Assembly: GCF_000217955.3 (NCBI RefSeq)
Contig: NZ_AFOY02000009.1
Coordinates: 1-64,000 of the forward strand
From: Pseudomonas fluorescens HK44
Lineage (GTDB): Bacteria; Pseudomonadota; Gammaproteobacteria; Pseudomonadales; Pseudomonadaceae
Length of the DNA: 64,000 nucleotides
Direction: 5' to 3'
Shown here: in pieces, positions 1 through 10,396 of the stretch
Position numbering within the stretch: position 1 is the first letter of the stretch
Layout of the letters: every line of letters begins with the position of its first letter
Program-made: the position numbers and the translations under genes
Notes under the pieces: model-generated
Databases searched by the model: none
What the model was told of the DNA's origin: nothing
The model's input: only the letters and a program-made list of their open reading frames with translations

Positions 1-39
1 TTGATCTTCAATGACGCAACATTTGTGCTCGACGACAAT

Positions 40-98
40 CCCCTGTGGGAGCGAGCCGGCTCCGGGCGGCGATCCGACGATGGCGATCAGGCAGTCGC
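40..98. repeat. REP-like intergenic repeat
   Basis: A short GC-rich stretch starts with the CCTGTGGGAGCGAGC core typical of Pseudomonas REP elements. Similar cores recur elsewhere in this window. Apart from this and one possible very small ORF, bases 1-527 show no gene I can support. Confidence 0.45.
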
Positions 99-233
99 CA
101 CCGCAATCCCGGGCTCAACCACTGTCAACAACCCTTCCTTCATCCACTTGGCATCCCGCACAAAACACCGCGAAGCCAGGAACAGCAGGAACAGCCTGCG
201 CCAGGCATTCGCCGCTTGGGTCGAGTTCTGCAT
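87..233 (-). CDS. possible 48-residue small protein
   Basis: A short open frame that starts MQNSTQAANAWRRLFLLF and ends PGIAVATA. It has a purine-rich AGAGACGG stretch a few bases before the ATG and a short hydrophobic patch (LFLLFLAS, about residues 14-21) next to basic residues. I do not recognise the family. The REP-like repeat overlaps its 3' end, which argues somewhat against a real gene, and there is no operon partner. It could be chance. Confidence 0.25.
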   Translation of the reverse strand: MQNSTQAANAWRRLFLLFLASRCFVRDAKWMKEGLLTVVEPGIAVATA

Positions 234-527
234 GGGTCCGTCTCTTTTATTATGATCAGGGCTTCACTGCCGACGGCATTCAGCCCGGAACCAGCAATCC
301 AGTCAGCCTTATGGCTGCCGTCCGTCACTATTTGTCAGGCTGATACACGCTCATGTCCGCCAAAGTCGGGTCCGTGACAATTTATATCTAAACGCTCTTG
401 GGCTTATTGCAAAATCGTTAGTGCCAATGTGCCACTATTTCTTGCGCCTTGTGCACGGTCTCTATACTCCAGACATTCGCCAGCGTTCATGGCACCGCTG
501 CAGGATGACTCAGAGACGGGGCATGCT

Positions 528-2813
528 ATGGAGTGGCCTGGTTTGCATTTCATTACCGAGCTGCCAGAGAGCAGCGGGCAAGTCGTACTCAATTGCACCC
601 ATGACCCCTTTCTGGTGCTGTTGGCCTACCTGGTCGCCTGTGCCGCCAGTTTCGCCACCCTGGACATTGCCGAACGCATCGGTCACGCCGAAAGCCCTGC
701 CTCTCAACGGCTCTGGCGCTGGGTCGGGGCCTGCTGCCTGTCGGGTGGCATTTGGGCCATGCACTTTATCGGCATGCTGGCATTCCAGGCCCCCATCGAC
801 ATCCATTACGACTTGCCGATCACCTTGCTTTCCCTGCTGATCGCCTTTATTGCAGCCTTTTTAGCAATGAACACCCTGAGCAATACTCAACTGAACGTGC
901 GGCAATACGTGCAAACCTCGATCTGCATCGGACTGGGCATCGCCACCATGCATTACGTGGGTATGACGGCGATGCGTTCGAACGCCGTGGCCCACTACCA
1001 GCCAATCGTGTTCGGCCTGTCGATCCTGATTGCCATCGGTGCCAGCGCCATTGCCTTGCTGCTGTCGCATGGTCTGCGTAACGGCGGCGGCATCGCCCAT
1101 CAGGTACTCAAATACACCGCCAGCCTGGTGCTCGGCGCCGGCATCGTGAGCATGCACTTCACCGGCATGCAGTCCATGAGTCTGGTGTTGCCGACCGGAG
1201 TCCCGATGCAACTGTCGGTCGACAACGACCACCTGCAACTGGCGCTGACGATTGCGCTGATCGCGCTGCTGGTCATCGGCAGCAGCATCAGCGCCGCCCT
1301 CGCCGACAAAAAGCTGCAACACAAGGAACATGACTTGCGCCGGGTAAACACGTTGCTTGGTCAACTGGATCAGGCGCGCATGTCGCTGCAACAAGTGGCG
1401 CACTACGACGCCCTGACCAACCTGATCAACCGCCGCGGCTTCAATCAGATCTTCGCCGAAAAACTCATCGAGAAAAGCACCGGCGGCGGCATGCTGGCGG
1501 TGATGTTTCTGGACATCGACCACTTCAAACGGATCAACGACAGCCTCGGTCACGACGCCGGTGACGAGCTGTTGAAAGTGCTCGCCAATCACATCAAAAG
1601 CTCGACCCGCAGCCACGATGATGTGGTCGCACGGTTTGGCGGCGATGAATTCTGCATTCTGGTCAACCTGCGTGAGCGCGACGAAGCACGGCACATGGCC
1701 CAACGCATCATGCAAAAGATGAAGGAGCCGATAGAGCTGGCCGGCAGGCGCATGGTCATGACCACCAGCATCGGGATCAGCGTGTTCCCCGACGACGGCA
1801 AGAGCTGCGAAGAGCTGTTGAAAAACGCCGACCTGGCACTGTACCAATCCAAAGGTAATGGCCGTAATGGCCTGCACTTCTTCAGCCCCAACCTGAAAAC
1901 CAGGGCGACGATGGCGCTGCAACTCGAAGAAGAACTGCGCAATGCCTTACGTGACGAAGCCGGGTTGATGCTCTATTACCAACCAATCTATGACCTCAAA
2001 AGCGGCCACGTAAGCAAACTGGAAGCGCTGATTCGCTGGCAGCACCCGGTACACGGCTTGCTCGCGCCTGATCGTTTCATCGCGATTGCCGAAGCCAATG
2101 GCTTGATCGCCGAACTCGACAACTGGGTGCTGCGCAAAGCCTGCGAAGACCTGAGCGAGCTGTCCAGGCACGGCTGTGAGTCGTTGAAAATTACCGTGAA
2201 CTGCTCACCGCTCAACCTGATGCGCGAAGAGCTTGCCGAAGAAATCGAATGTGCGCTGCGCTTGGCCGGCGTAGCGCCGCAAAGACTGGAACTGGAGGTC
2301 ACGGAAAACGCACTGATGGGCAACCTCGCCAATACGCTGGTGCTACTGCGCAAAATTCGGGCACTTGGTGTTTCGCTGTCTATCGACGACTTTGGCACCG
2401 GTTACTCATCCCTGGCTTACCTCAAGCGCTTGCCCCTGAACACCTTGAAAATCGACCGTTCGTTTATTCAGGACATTCCCAAGGCCACTCAGGACATGGA
2501 GATCGTCCAGGCCATTATCGTCATGGCCCACACCCTGCATTTACAGGTCGTCACCGACGGTGTCGAAACACCGGAGCAATACCAGGTCCTCAAACACTTC
2601 GGTTGCGACTTTGTTCAAGGTTATCTGTTGAGCCGCCCGGTGCCGCTGGCTGAATTACGTCCGGTACTGAACGAGATCAACCAGCGCAAGCACGCGCACA
2701 CCGTCAGTGCGTTGAGTCTGGCTCGCGGTATAGATGGATTAGTGTCGCGGGGTCCTTTTCCAGATAGCCCTGACCACCGTGCAGGCGCATCAATTGTGCG
2801 GCCAGTCCACTGA
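528..2813 (+). CDS. MHYT-GGDEF-EAL cyclic-di-GMP turnover protein (MucR-like)
   Basis: Membrane protein expected to make and/or break cyclic-di-GMP. The N-terminal half has about seven membrane segments with the MHYT signatures MHFIGM, MHYVGM and MHFTGM, proposed to bind copper or gases. A GGDEF domain follows with an intact GGDEF motif, then an EAL domain with an intact EALIRW motif, so both activities look possible. The usual RxxD inhibitory site five residues before GGDEF is not in register: the Arg is one residue too far upstream. I start at the ATG at 528 because GACGGGG precedes it, whereas in-frame ATGs at 429 and 489 lack a ribosome site. The order matches Pseudomonas MucR, which is linked to alginate. 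The last 110 bases overlap the convergent downstream gene. Confidence 0.9.
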   Translation: MEWPGLHFITELPESSGQVVLNCTHDPFLVLLAYLVACAASFATLDIAERIGHAESPASQRLWRWVGACCLSGGIWAMHFIGMLAFQAPIDIHYDLPITLLSLLIAFIAAFLAMNTLSNTQLNVRQYVQTSICIGLGIATMHYVGMTAMRSNAVAHYQPIVFGLSILIAIGASAIALLLSHGLRNGGGIAHQVLKYTASLVLGAGIVSMHFTGMQSMSLVLPTGVPMQLSVDNDHLQLALTIALIALLVIGSSISAALADKKLQHKEHDLRRVNTLLGQLDQARMSLQQVAHYDALTNLINRRGFNQIFAEKLIEKSTGGGMLAVMFLDIDHFKRINDSLGHDAGDELLKVLANHIKSSTRSHDDVVARFGGDEFCILVNLRERDEARHMAQRIMQKMKEPIELAGRRMVMTTSIGISVFPDDGKSCEELLKNADLALYQSKGNGRNGLHFFSPNLKTRATMALQLEEELRNALRDEAGLMLYYQPIYDLKSGHVSKLEALIRWQHPVHGLLAPDRFIAIAEANGLIAELDNWVLRKACEDLSELSRHGCESLKITVNCSPLNLMREELAEEIECALRLAGVAPQRLELEVTENALMGNLANTLVLLRKIRALGVSLSIDDFGTGYSSLAYLKRLPLNTLKIDRSFIQDIPKATQDMEIVQAIIVMAHTLHLQVVTDGVETPEQYQVLKHFGCDFVQGYLLSRPVPLAELRPVLNEINQRKHAHTVSALSLARGIDGLVSRGPFPDSPDHRAGASIVRPVH

Positions 2814-3597
2814 TCGGCGTTGCCGAGCCTTGCTCGCGGGAAAATTTCACCGCGCCATCCAGGTCCTTGAGCAGCGTTCGAACATGCCACTTTATCGGTT
2901 CGAAACGGCTCTCGGCCATTTGCGGGGCAAGTATCTGCAAGGGTTTCGAATCGGCAAACCCGCCGCTCAATGCTTCGGCCAGCAGGCTCGCATCCACGCC
3001 TGAACGTTCGGCCAACGCTACCACCTCGGCGATCACCAACGCATTACAGGCAACAATCATCTGATTACACGTCTTGGTCACTTGCCCGGCACCGACCGCG
3101 CCCATGTGCGTGACCCGCTGTCCGAGACTCAACAACACCGGACGCACGCGTTCGACATCGGCTGACTCACCACCGACCATGATCGCCAGGCTTGCGGCCT
3201 CGGCCCCCGCCACACCACCGGACACCGGCGCATCCAGCCAGCCCATACCGGAACGGCTGGCCAGCTCGGCAGCCATTTCCCGCGTTGCCGTGGGCTCCAG
3301 ACTGGAAAAGTCCACCAGCAACTGGTCGGCTTTCGCGCCAAACACCACGCCCGAAGCACCGAAGACCACCTCGCGTACCACCTCGGTATTGGCCAGGCAC
3401 ATCATCACCAGATCGGCGTGCTGACACAGCTCGGCAGGTGTGGCCACTTGTCGCGCGCCAGCCTCGACCAAGGGCGCGCACTTGTCAGGATTGCGGTTCC
3501 AGACGGTCAGTGGATAACCCGCCGCCAACAGACGCCGGCACATCGGCAACCCCATCAATCCAATACCGGCGAACGCCAAGGAAGGTAACGCTGCCAT
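2704..3597 (-). CDS. NAD(P)-dependent 3-hydroxyisobutyrate dehydrogenase-family oxidoreductase
   Basis: Soluble beta-hydroxyacid dehydrogenase of 297 residues, the normal family length. The N-terminal Rossmann fold shows FAGIGLMGLPM (dinucleotide binding). The substrate motif DAPVSGGVAGAE is present near residue 120. The catalytic lysine lies in GAGQVTKTCNQ near residue 170. The family reduces or oxidises small hydroxyacids such as 3-hydroxyisobutyrate, tartronate semialdehyde or succinic semialdehyde, and the sequence alone does not tell which. It is a single gene, convergent with and overlapping the MHYT-GGDEF-EAL gene by 110 bases. Confidence 0.88.
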   Translation of the reverse strand: MAALPSLAFAGIGLMGLPMCRRLLAAGYPLTVWNRNPDKCAPLVEAGARQVATPAELCQHADLVMMCLANTEVVREVVFGASGVVFGAKADQLLVDFSSLEPTATREMAAELASRSGMGWLDAPVSGGVAGAEAASLAIMVGGESADVERVRPVLLSLGQRVTHMGAVGAGQVTKTCNQMIVACNALVIAEVVALAERSGVDASLLAEALSGGFADSKPLQILAPQMAESRFEPIKWHVRTLLKDLDGAVKFSREQGSATPISGLAAQLMRLHGGQGYLEKDPATLIHLYREPDSTH

Positions 3598-3795
3598 TAT
3601 TTTGCCTCTGCTCGATTAAAGATCGCCGAATATTGGCCGATTCATCATGAATCAGGAAAGGATTCCCCCTAGCGACGCTCAGGTAAAGCCCTATCGCCGG
3701 GGACAATATCGCACTGTAAAGTCGCGAGCTCTTTATTCGTGATGGCTTGATGACATCTCGCCGCCGAACCAACCAGTCCAGGCACATGGCGCACA

Positions 3796-5976
3796 ATGAC
3801 TTCTAAAAATAATCCTGCCTCTGCGGTATCCGAACTGACGCTCACCGCCGCCACGGATAAACCCCCAGTCCCGAAGCCATTGACCAGCTCACGCCCGCTT
3901 GCGACCCAGCAGTACCTGTACTTTACCGAGACCAACACCGATCGCATCCTCGACAATCTCGATGGCCTGCGCGATCTGGTATTCCCCAAGCCACCGCACC
4001 TGGAAGACGCCCACGAACTGCATCAGCAGGAGTTCCCCTCGGTGTGCCTGATCGGTCTGGGTCGCTGCGGTTCGAACATTGCGCTGGACGTCGCGGAGCT
4101 GGTGTACAACGCCCGCAAGTTCTACCTCAACGAGTTCAACAACGAAGACAAGCCCTATGCTGAAAAGGGCTACAGCCCTGCGCAATGGATTCGTAACAAC
4201 CTGAAACTGGGTGTCGGCAAGGCCACCAAACCGGTGTTCCTGGTCGAGCCACTGGTGATGCTCGGCGACCTGGACAAAGACATCGCCGGACGTATCCGCT
4301 TCTCGCGCAAGGGCGAAAAAAGCGGCTTCCTGCGCGACTACAGCAAAATGAAGATCATGGACCTCTCGGAAGTCCACGCCGGCGGCGCCGGTAACGCGCC
4401 GATCCTCGGCCAGTACCTGGCGAAGATCATCCTGAACAAGGACACCCAGCGTTTCTCCAGCCCCGACTGGAAGATGATCCATTCGTACCTGATCGACAGC
4501 TGCGGCATCAAGGCCAACCAGTCGCGCCTGTATTTCTCGATTTTCAGCGCCGGCGGCGGTACCGGTTCGGGCATGGCCTCAGAGTTCGGGCTGGCCCAGC
4601 AGCACTCGTACATGAACAAGACGTTCGACACCAAACCGGTGGACGAGCACGACAGCAAGAGCGGCCACTCCTTCGTTTTCGAGCCGATCTTCACCAGCGG
4701 CATTTGCGTACTGCCGAACATTTCCGATCATCGCAGCGAAATGTCCGAAGCGCTGCACATCAACGCCGGTCGCCTGCTGTGCAAGTACCTGTCGGAAGAA
4801 TGGGATTTCTCATACAACTTCGCCAACGAAGACAGCAGTGAAGCCAGCGTCATGGGCCGCATCCGTCCATGGAACGCGATGATGCTGATCTCCAACGACA
4901 TCATGCGTTACGCCGAAGAGAACGATGACGGCAATATCCAGAACATTGATGTCAATGCCATGGAAAAGCACGCCAACCAGTACATCTCGCAGCAGATCTT
5001 CAATATTCTGACGGCCCAGGCAGTCACCACCGACTACGACCAGAACTACTTCCGTCGGGCCGGTATCGATATCGGCGAAACCATTCGCCTGGACGCCAAC
5101 GACCTGTTCATGAGTCTGGCCGGGCCAGTAGCGATTGCCTACGCCGAGTCGGTGGTGCCGGAACAACCGGCACCGAACAGCGACAAGTTCAAGGTATTCG
5201 ACAAAGAGCCACAGCGCCTGAACATCGACGACCTGTTCTTCCGCTCCATCGACCTGCCGCACTTCAACAAAGTGACCCAGGCCATCGAAGGCATCAGCCT
5301 GTTGCCGATCGAGTCCAAGCGTTATCGCGCGTCATTGGAGCAATACAAGAACTCGGGTTACGACGCTGCCGCGCTGCATGACCTGCACTTCTTCAAGAAT
5401 TGCTCGTCGGTGGTGTCGATCGTATCGCTGCCCAAGGATTACAAGCTGTCCTACATGGACCTGAACCGGTTGAAGACTCACCTCAACAGCCTGTTCCCCA
5501 ACACCACGCTCAAGCGTTATGCACTGGTGATCGGCGCCTCGGCCAACCTTTCGCTGACCACCCTGATCGCCAAGAGCCCGTGCCTGTCAGACGATTTCCT
5601 GACCTTGATCGTGGCATTCATCAAGCGCTGCTTTGCCCGCACTCCGTACCGTTTCGACGAAACGCTGGACAACTCGATCCTCGACTTCATCATTCATGAA
5701 GACTTCGACGAAGCCAGGATCGACGAGCTGCTCAATGAGTTCGAAAACCCGGCGAAGATCCTCGACACCAACTGGTACGCGATCAAGCCGATGTACGAGA
5801 AGAAGTACCGCGAGCTGATCAATGACAAAGACAAGTTTGTCTCGATCAACGACATCCGCCTGTCGCGCGATTGCGTGAAAAAGGCCATCAAGTACCTGCG
5901 CGAGATCTACCGTCACCGCATCGGCAAGACCAAGGTCATCTCGCTGAATAACCATACGGGCAAGACGGCCTCCTGA
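3796..5976 (+). CDS. large tubulin/FtsZ-superfamily GTPase-like protein
   Basis: A 726-residue cytoplasmic protein with no signal peptide or membrane segment. The tubulin signature is exact: SAGGGTGSGMASEFG near residue 252, the loop that holds the GTP phosphates. Upstream are a T1-like loop (LIGLGRCGSNIA, about residue 84) and a T3-like loop (AGGAGNAPILG, about 195). A possible T7 segment, YMDLNRLKTHL near residue 552, has Asp then Asn where FtsZ has two acids. It is twice the length of FtsZ (about 390) and has neither the FtsZ C-terminal tail nor the division-cluster context, so it is not the cell-division FtsZ. It may belong to the Tubulin_2 or FtsZ-like (FtsZl) families proposed to remodel membranes. 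It is a single gene whose function I cannot assign. Confidence 0.75.
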   Translation: MTSKNNPASAVSELTLTAATDKPPVPKPLTSSRPLATQQYLYFTETNTDRILDNLDGLRDLVFPKPPHLEDAHELHQQEFPSVCLIGLGRCGSNIALDVAELVYNARKFYLNEFNNEDKPYAEKGYSPAQWIRNNLKLGVGKATKPVFLVEPLVMLGDLDKDIAGRIRFSRKGEKSGFLRDYSKMKIMDLSEVHAGGAGNAPILGQYLAKIILNKDTQRFSSPDWKMIHSYLIDSCGIKANQSRLYFSIFSAGGGTGSGMASEFGLAQQHSYMNKTFDTKPVDEHDSKSGHSFVFEPIFTSGICVLPNISDHRSEMSEALHINAGRLLCKYLSEEWDFSYNFANEDSSEASVMGRIRPWNAMMLISNDIMRYAEENDDGNIQNIDVNAMEKHANQYISQQIFNILTAQAVTTDYDQNYFRRAGIDIGETIRLDANDLFMSLAGPVAIAYAESVVPEQPAPNSDKFKVFDKEPQRLNIDDLFFRSIDLPHFNKVTQAIEGISLLPIESKRYRASLEQYKNSGYDAAALHDLHFFKNCSSVVSIVSLPKDYKLSYMDLNRLKTHLNSLFPNTTLKRYALVIGASANLSLTTLIAKSPCLSDDFLTLIVAFIKRCFARTPYRFDETLDNSILDFIIHEDFDEARIDELLNEFENPAKILDTNWYAIKPMYEKKYRELINDKDKFVSINDIRLSRDCVKKAIKYLREIYRHRIGKTKVISLNNHTGKTAS

Positions 5977-6051
5977 GATCCGGTCGGGGGACCGCGATGG
6001 CCGTCTGACATCCAGCGCATCATCCAATGATTCCAACATCCAGAAACAATT

Positions 6052-6071
6052 AAGCAGCCATTCGGCTGCTT
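6052..6071. terminator. hairpin after the tubulin-like gene
   Basis: An 8-bp perfect inverted repeat, AAGCAGCC-ATTC-GGCTGCTT, lies 76 bases after the stop codon. A good T run is missing on either side, so it may be a weak terminator or a transcript-end stabiliser. Confidence 0.5.
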
Positions 6072-6207
6072 ACTAAACTGTTCCCGTTACGTTTACGTAA
6101 CCTTCCCCACTGCCAGCCTGTGGCATTTCTCTACGGCAACCTGCCATCACGCTACTCGGCTACACACTTTTACCCTGACGCCATCGGCACCAAATCAGTG
6201 CACCACT

Positions 6208-6513
6208 TCAGGCCTGCGCCCTTTCCTGGATCAGAATCCACGGCGAAACGACCACCGCCCATAACTCTGGATCACGCTCGAAAAGATCCAGCGCCCGCGT
6301 TTCAGAGAGCTTGGCGACTTTGTCGGCGGCCAGCCAGGCAGCCACTTTCTCGCCTTCATCCTGAGCAACTGCCTCGGCAGCAGCGATCAAATCCAGGCCG
6401 GAATCGACCCACAATAGGGCACCCTTGGCGAAGAACGGTTCGAGTTCCTTCCAGGTAATAGATGCGGTTTCACCAAGCAGCTTGGCATAGAGGGTGCTAG
6501 GTTCTTGAGTCAT
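6208..6513 (-). CDS. DUF2288 family protein
   Basis: Small soluble protein of 101 residues (MTQEPSTLYAKLLGETASI...), rich in Trp, Ala and acidic residues, and recognisable as the DUF2288 family of proteobacteria. I chose the ATG at 6513 because AGGA lies just upstream. An extra ten residues are open upstream but carry no conserved sequence. No function is established for the family. It is a single gene, divergent from livK and convergent with the tubulin-like gene. Confidence 0.75.
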   Translation of the reverse strand: MTQEPSTLYAKLLGETASITWKELEPFFAKGALLWVDSGLDLIAAAEAVAQDEGEKVAAWLAADKVAKLSETRALDLFERDPELWAVVVSPWILIQERAQA

Positions 6514-6859
6514 GGGTCCTGTCCGGAATTGAAATCGGCGCAATCATAACGTCGGCGCACTGGCAGAAAAACCCGGATGCAATAGAGTCATTGATCGAGA
6601 ACTGCAGGAAAGCAAGGATAGCCGCTGAATCAGGTTGCTACGCAGCCAAAATCCCGCCGCAATTCTGTCTTTTTCTTTCAAAAATGCGACACCCTCAGGT
6701 TTTGCCCCTGAGCGCCAGCTTTCCAAGCGAACAACCGGCGCTCTACACTGTACCGGTACAGTTGCCGGGGGCATTTCCGGGGATATCCAAAATATCGATC
6801 CGGTTCTGTGGCTCAGGCTGCCAGGACTATAAAAATTACAACAGTAAGAGTGGAGCACT
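6514..6859. promoter_or_regulatory. intergenic region upstream of livK
   Basis: 346 bases between the divergent DUF2288 gene and livK, expected to hold both promoters. A TATAAA box lies about 25 bases before the livK start, but I cannot pair it with a convincing -35. I see no gene or repeat here. Confidence 0.35.
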
Positions 6860-7987
6860 ATGAATAAGGCTACTAAGCAGATTTCCAAACTGTTTGCCGC
6901 TATGGTTCTGGCCGGGGTTGCCAGCCATTCGTTCGCAGCTGACACCATCAAGATCGGCATCGCCGGCCCTAAAACCGGTCCAGTGACCCAGTACGGTGAC
7001 ATGCAGTTCATCGGCGCTAAAATGGCCATTGAGCAGATCAACGCCAAGGGCGGTGTCGACGGCAAGATGCTCGAAGCCAAAGAATACGATGACGCCTGCG
7101 ACCCTAAACAGGCCGTTGCCGTTGCCAACAAAGTGGTCAACGACGGCGTCAAGTTCGTGGTCGGTCACCTCTGCTCCAGCTCCACTCAACCGGCTTCGGA
7201 CATCTACGAAGACGAAGGCGTGATCATGATCACCCCGGCCGCCACCAGCCCGGACATCACCAACCGTGGCTACAAAATGGTGTTCCGCACCATCGGCCTG
7301 GACAGCGCCCAGGGCCCTGCCGCCGGCAACTACATCGCCGATCACGTAAAGCCGAAAATCGTTGCCGTTCTGCACGACAAACAGCAATACGGTGAAGGCA
7401 TCGCCACCGCCGTGAAGAAAACCCTCGAAGGCAAAGGCGTCAAGGTTGCCGTGTTCGAAGGCCTGAACGCCGGCGACAAGGACTTCTCCTCGATCATCCA
7501 GAAACTCAAGCAAGCCAACGTCGACTTCGTCTACTACGGCGGCTACCACCCGGAACTGGGCCTGATCCTGCGTCAGTCCAAGGAAAAAGGCCTGAACGCC
7601 AAGTTCATGGGCCCGGAAGGCGTCGGCAACGACTCCATCTCGCAGATCGCCCAGGACGCTTCCGAAGGCCTGTTGGTGACCTTGCCGAAGTCTTTCGACC
7701 AGGATCCGGCCAACAAGGCACTGGTTGAAGCATTCGCCGCCAAGAAGCAGGACCCGAGCGGTCCGTTCGTGTTCCCGGCCTACTCGGCAGTCGAAGTCAT
7801 CGCTGACGGCATCAAGGCAGCGAAGAGCGAAGACACCGCCAAAGTGGCTGCAGCCATCCACGCGGGTACTTTCAAAACCCCGACTGGCGACCTGAGCTAC
7901 GACGCCAAGGGTGACCTGAAAGACTTCAAGTTCGTGGTCTACCAGTGGCACTTTGGCAAACCTAAAACCGAAGTTTCGCCTCAGTAA
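6860..7987 (+). CDS. livK: branched-chain amino acid ABC transporter, periplasmic binding protein
   Basis: Periplasmic protein that captures leucine, isoleucine, valine (and, in Pseudomonas BraC, alanine) for the LivHMGF importer. It has a clear signal peptide, a basic N-terminus then LFAAMVLAGVASHSFAA, cleaved near residue 27. The mature part begins DTIKIGIAGPKTGPV, typical of Leu/Ile/Val-binding proteins (Peripla_BP_6), and total length 375 is normal. The start is preceded by GAGTGGAG. It is first gene of the liv cluster, separated from livH by a strong terminator-like hairpin, which usually lets the binding protein be made in excess. Also called braC in Pseudomonas. Confidence 0.96.
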   Translation: MNKATKQISKLFAAMVLAGVASHSFAADTIKIGIAGPKTGPVTQYGDMQFIGAKMAIEQINAKGGVDGKMLEAKEYDDACDPKQAVAVANKVVNDGVKFVVGHLCSSSTQPASDIYEDEGVIMITPAATSPDITNRGYKMVFRTIGLDSAQGPAAGNYIADHVKPKIVAVLHDKQQYGEGIATAVKKTLEGKGVKVAVFEGLNAGDKDFSSIIQKLKQANVDFVYYGGYHPELGLILRQSKEKGLNAKFMGPEGVGNDSISQIAQDASEGLLVTLPKSFDQDPANKALVEAFAAKKQDPSGPFVFPAYSAVEVIADGIKAAKSEDTAKVAAAIHAGTFKTPTGDLSYDAKGDLKDFKFVVYQWHFGKPKTEVSPQ

Positions 7988-8011
7988 GGCGCTGCCTGAC
8001 TGACTGCCAAT

Positions 8012-8042
8012 AAAGCCCACGGCGTGCCGTGGGCTTTGTTTT
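8012..8042 (+). terminator. intercistronic terminator/attenuator after livK
   Basis: A perfect 12-bp stem, AAAGCCCACGGC paired with GCCGTGGGCTTT around a GT loop, is followed by GTTTT. It lies 24 bases after the livK stop and about 180 bases before livH, so it probably lowers read-through into the membrane components. Confidence 0.85.
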
Positions 8043-8219
8043 ACGAACGTATTGGGCCGTGCCTCCGTGATCCGGAAGCCTCCCCACCTGAAAATCTCAA
8101 AACCGTCATCAGCGGTTCGCTGGCAAACCTCTTGTTCGAAGTGGATGCAGATCCACGGGGCCTGAGCGGGAAAATGACTCCACCAGTGAAATGCGTATCA
8201 GGTTTTTAGGAGCGCAGTA

Positions 8220-9139
<920 letters not shown>

Positions 9140-9143
<4 letters not shown>

Positions 9144-10396
9144 TCAGGAATCTTAAACAGGCGCTTTTCAGCGCGCTATTGGTTTGGGCTGTGGCGTACC
9201 CGGTACTCGGCCTGAAACTGTCCATCGCCGGCATCAACCTTGAAGTACAGGGTGCCACGACCTCCACGCTACTGATCATCACCGCCTGCTCGGTGCTGAT
9301 GTTCCTGCGCGTGCTGTTCGACCGCGAATACACGGCCGCCATGCGCTCCGTGCCCAGAGGTAAATTGATCCCGGCCAGTGCGAGCAACTTCCTGACCCTG
9401 CCCAGCACCCAGCGCTGGGTCATCATGGGCTTGATCGTGATCGCTCTGGTCTGGCCGTTCTTCGGTTCGCGCGGTGCGGTGGATATTGCCACGCTGATTC
9501 TGATCTATGTGCTGCTCGGCCTGGGCCTGAACATCGTGGTCGGCCTGGCGGGTCTGCTCGACCTGGGCTATGTCGGTTTCTACGCCGTGGGCGCCTACAG
9601 CTATGCGCTGCTGTCGCACTACTACGGCCTGAGCTTCTGGATCTGCCTGCCGATCGCCGGCTTGATGGCGGCGACCTTCGGTTTCCTGCTGGGCTTCCCG
9701 GTGCTGCGTCTGCGCGGTGACTATCTGGCGATCGTGACCCTGGGCTTCGGTGAGATCATCCGTCTGTTCCTGCGTAACCTGACGGGCCTCACGGGCGGAC
9801 CGAACGGTATCAGCAACATTCCCAAACCGTCGCTGTTCGGCCTGAGCTTCGAGAGAACGGCCGCCGAAGGCGTGCAGACCTTCCACGAGTTCTTCGGCCT
9901 GACGTACAACCCGGTCAGCAAGGTGGTTTTCCTCTATCTGGTGGCGCTGTTGCTGGCGCTGTTCGCGTTGTTCGTGATCAACCGCCTGCTGCGCATGCCG
10001 ATCGGCCGTGCCTGGGAAGCGCTGCGTGAAGACGAAATCGCCTGCCGTGCGCTGGGTCTGAACCCGACCGTGATCAAGCTGTCGGCCTTCACCCTGGGTG
10101 CCTGCTTCGCCGGTTTTGCCGGCAGCTTCTTCGCCGCGCGCCAGGGTCTGGTCACGCCGGAGTCGTTCACCTTCATCGAGTCGGCCACCATCCTCGCCAT
10201 CGTGGTGCTGGGCGGCATGGGCTCGCAACTGGGCGTGGTCCTCGCGGCTGTCGTGATGATCCTGTTGCCCGAACTAATGCGTGACTTCAGCGAATACCGC
10301 ATGTTGATGTTCGGCGCCTTGATGGTGCTGATGATGATCTGGCGTCCTCAAGGTCTGCTGCCCATGCAACGTCCTCACATGGAGCTGCGTAAATGA
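9140..10396 (+). CDS. livM: branched-chain amino acid ABC transporter permease LivM
   Basis: Second inner-membrane permease, 418 residues, with an N-terminal extension before the conserved core. The core begins [20 protein letters not shown] and carries the EAA-like loop [18 protein letters not shown] near residue 300. It pairs with LivH. It overlaps both neighbours by four bases, typical of this operon. Confidence 0.95.

Noticed and set aside
861-1922. Long minus-strand open frame of 353 codons inside the MHYT-GGDEF-EAL gene
   Set aside because: Antisense to a well-supported gene; composition (His/Gln/Val/Ala runs) is that of a GC-rich shadow frame.
3796-5976. Cell-division FtsZ
   Set aside because: Far too long, wrong context, and only the nucleotide-loop motifs match.
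6836-8020. 394-codon minus-strand frame opposite livK
   Set aside because: Exact antisense of a clear transporter gene; no ribosome site, no recognisable motif.
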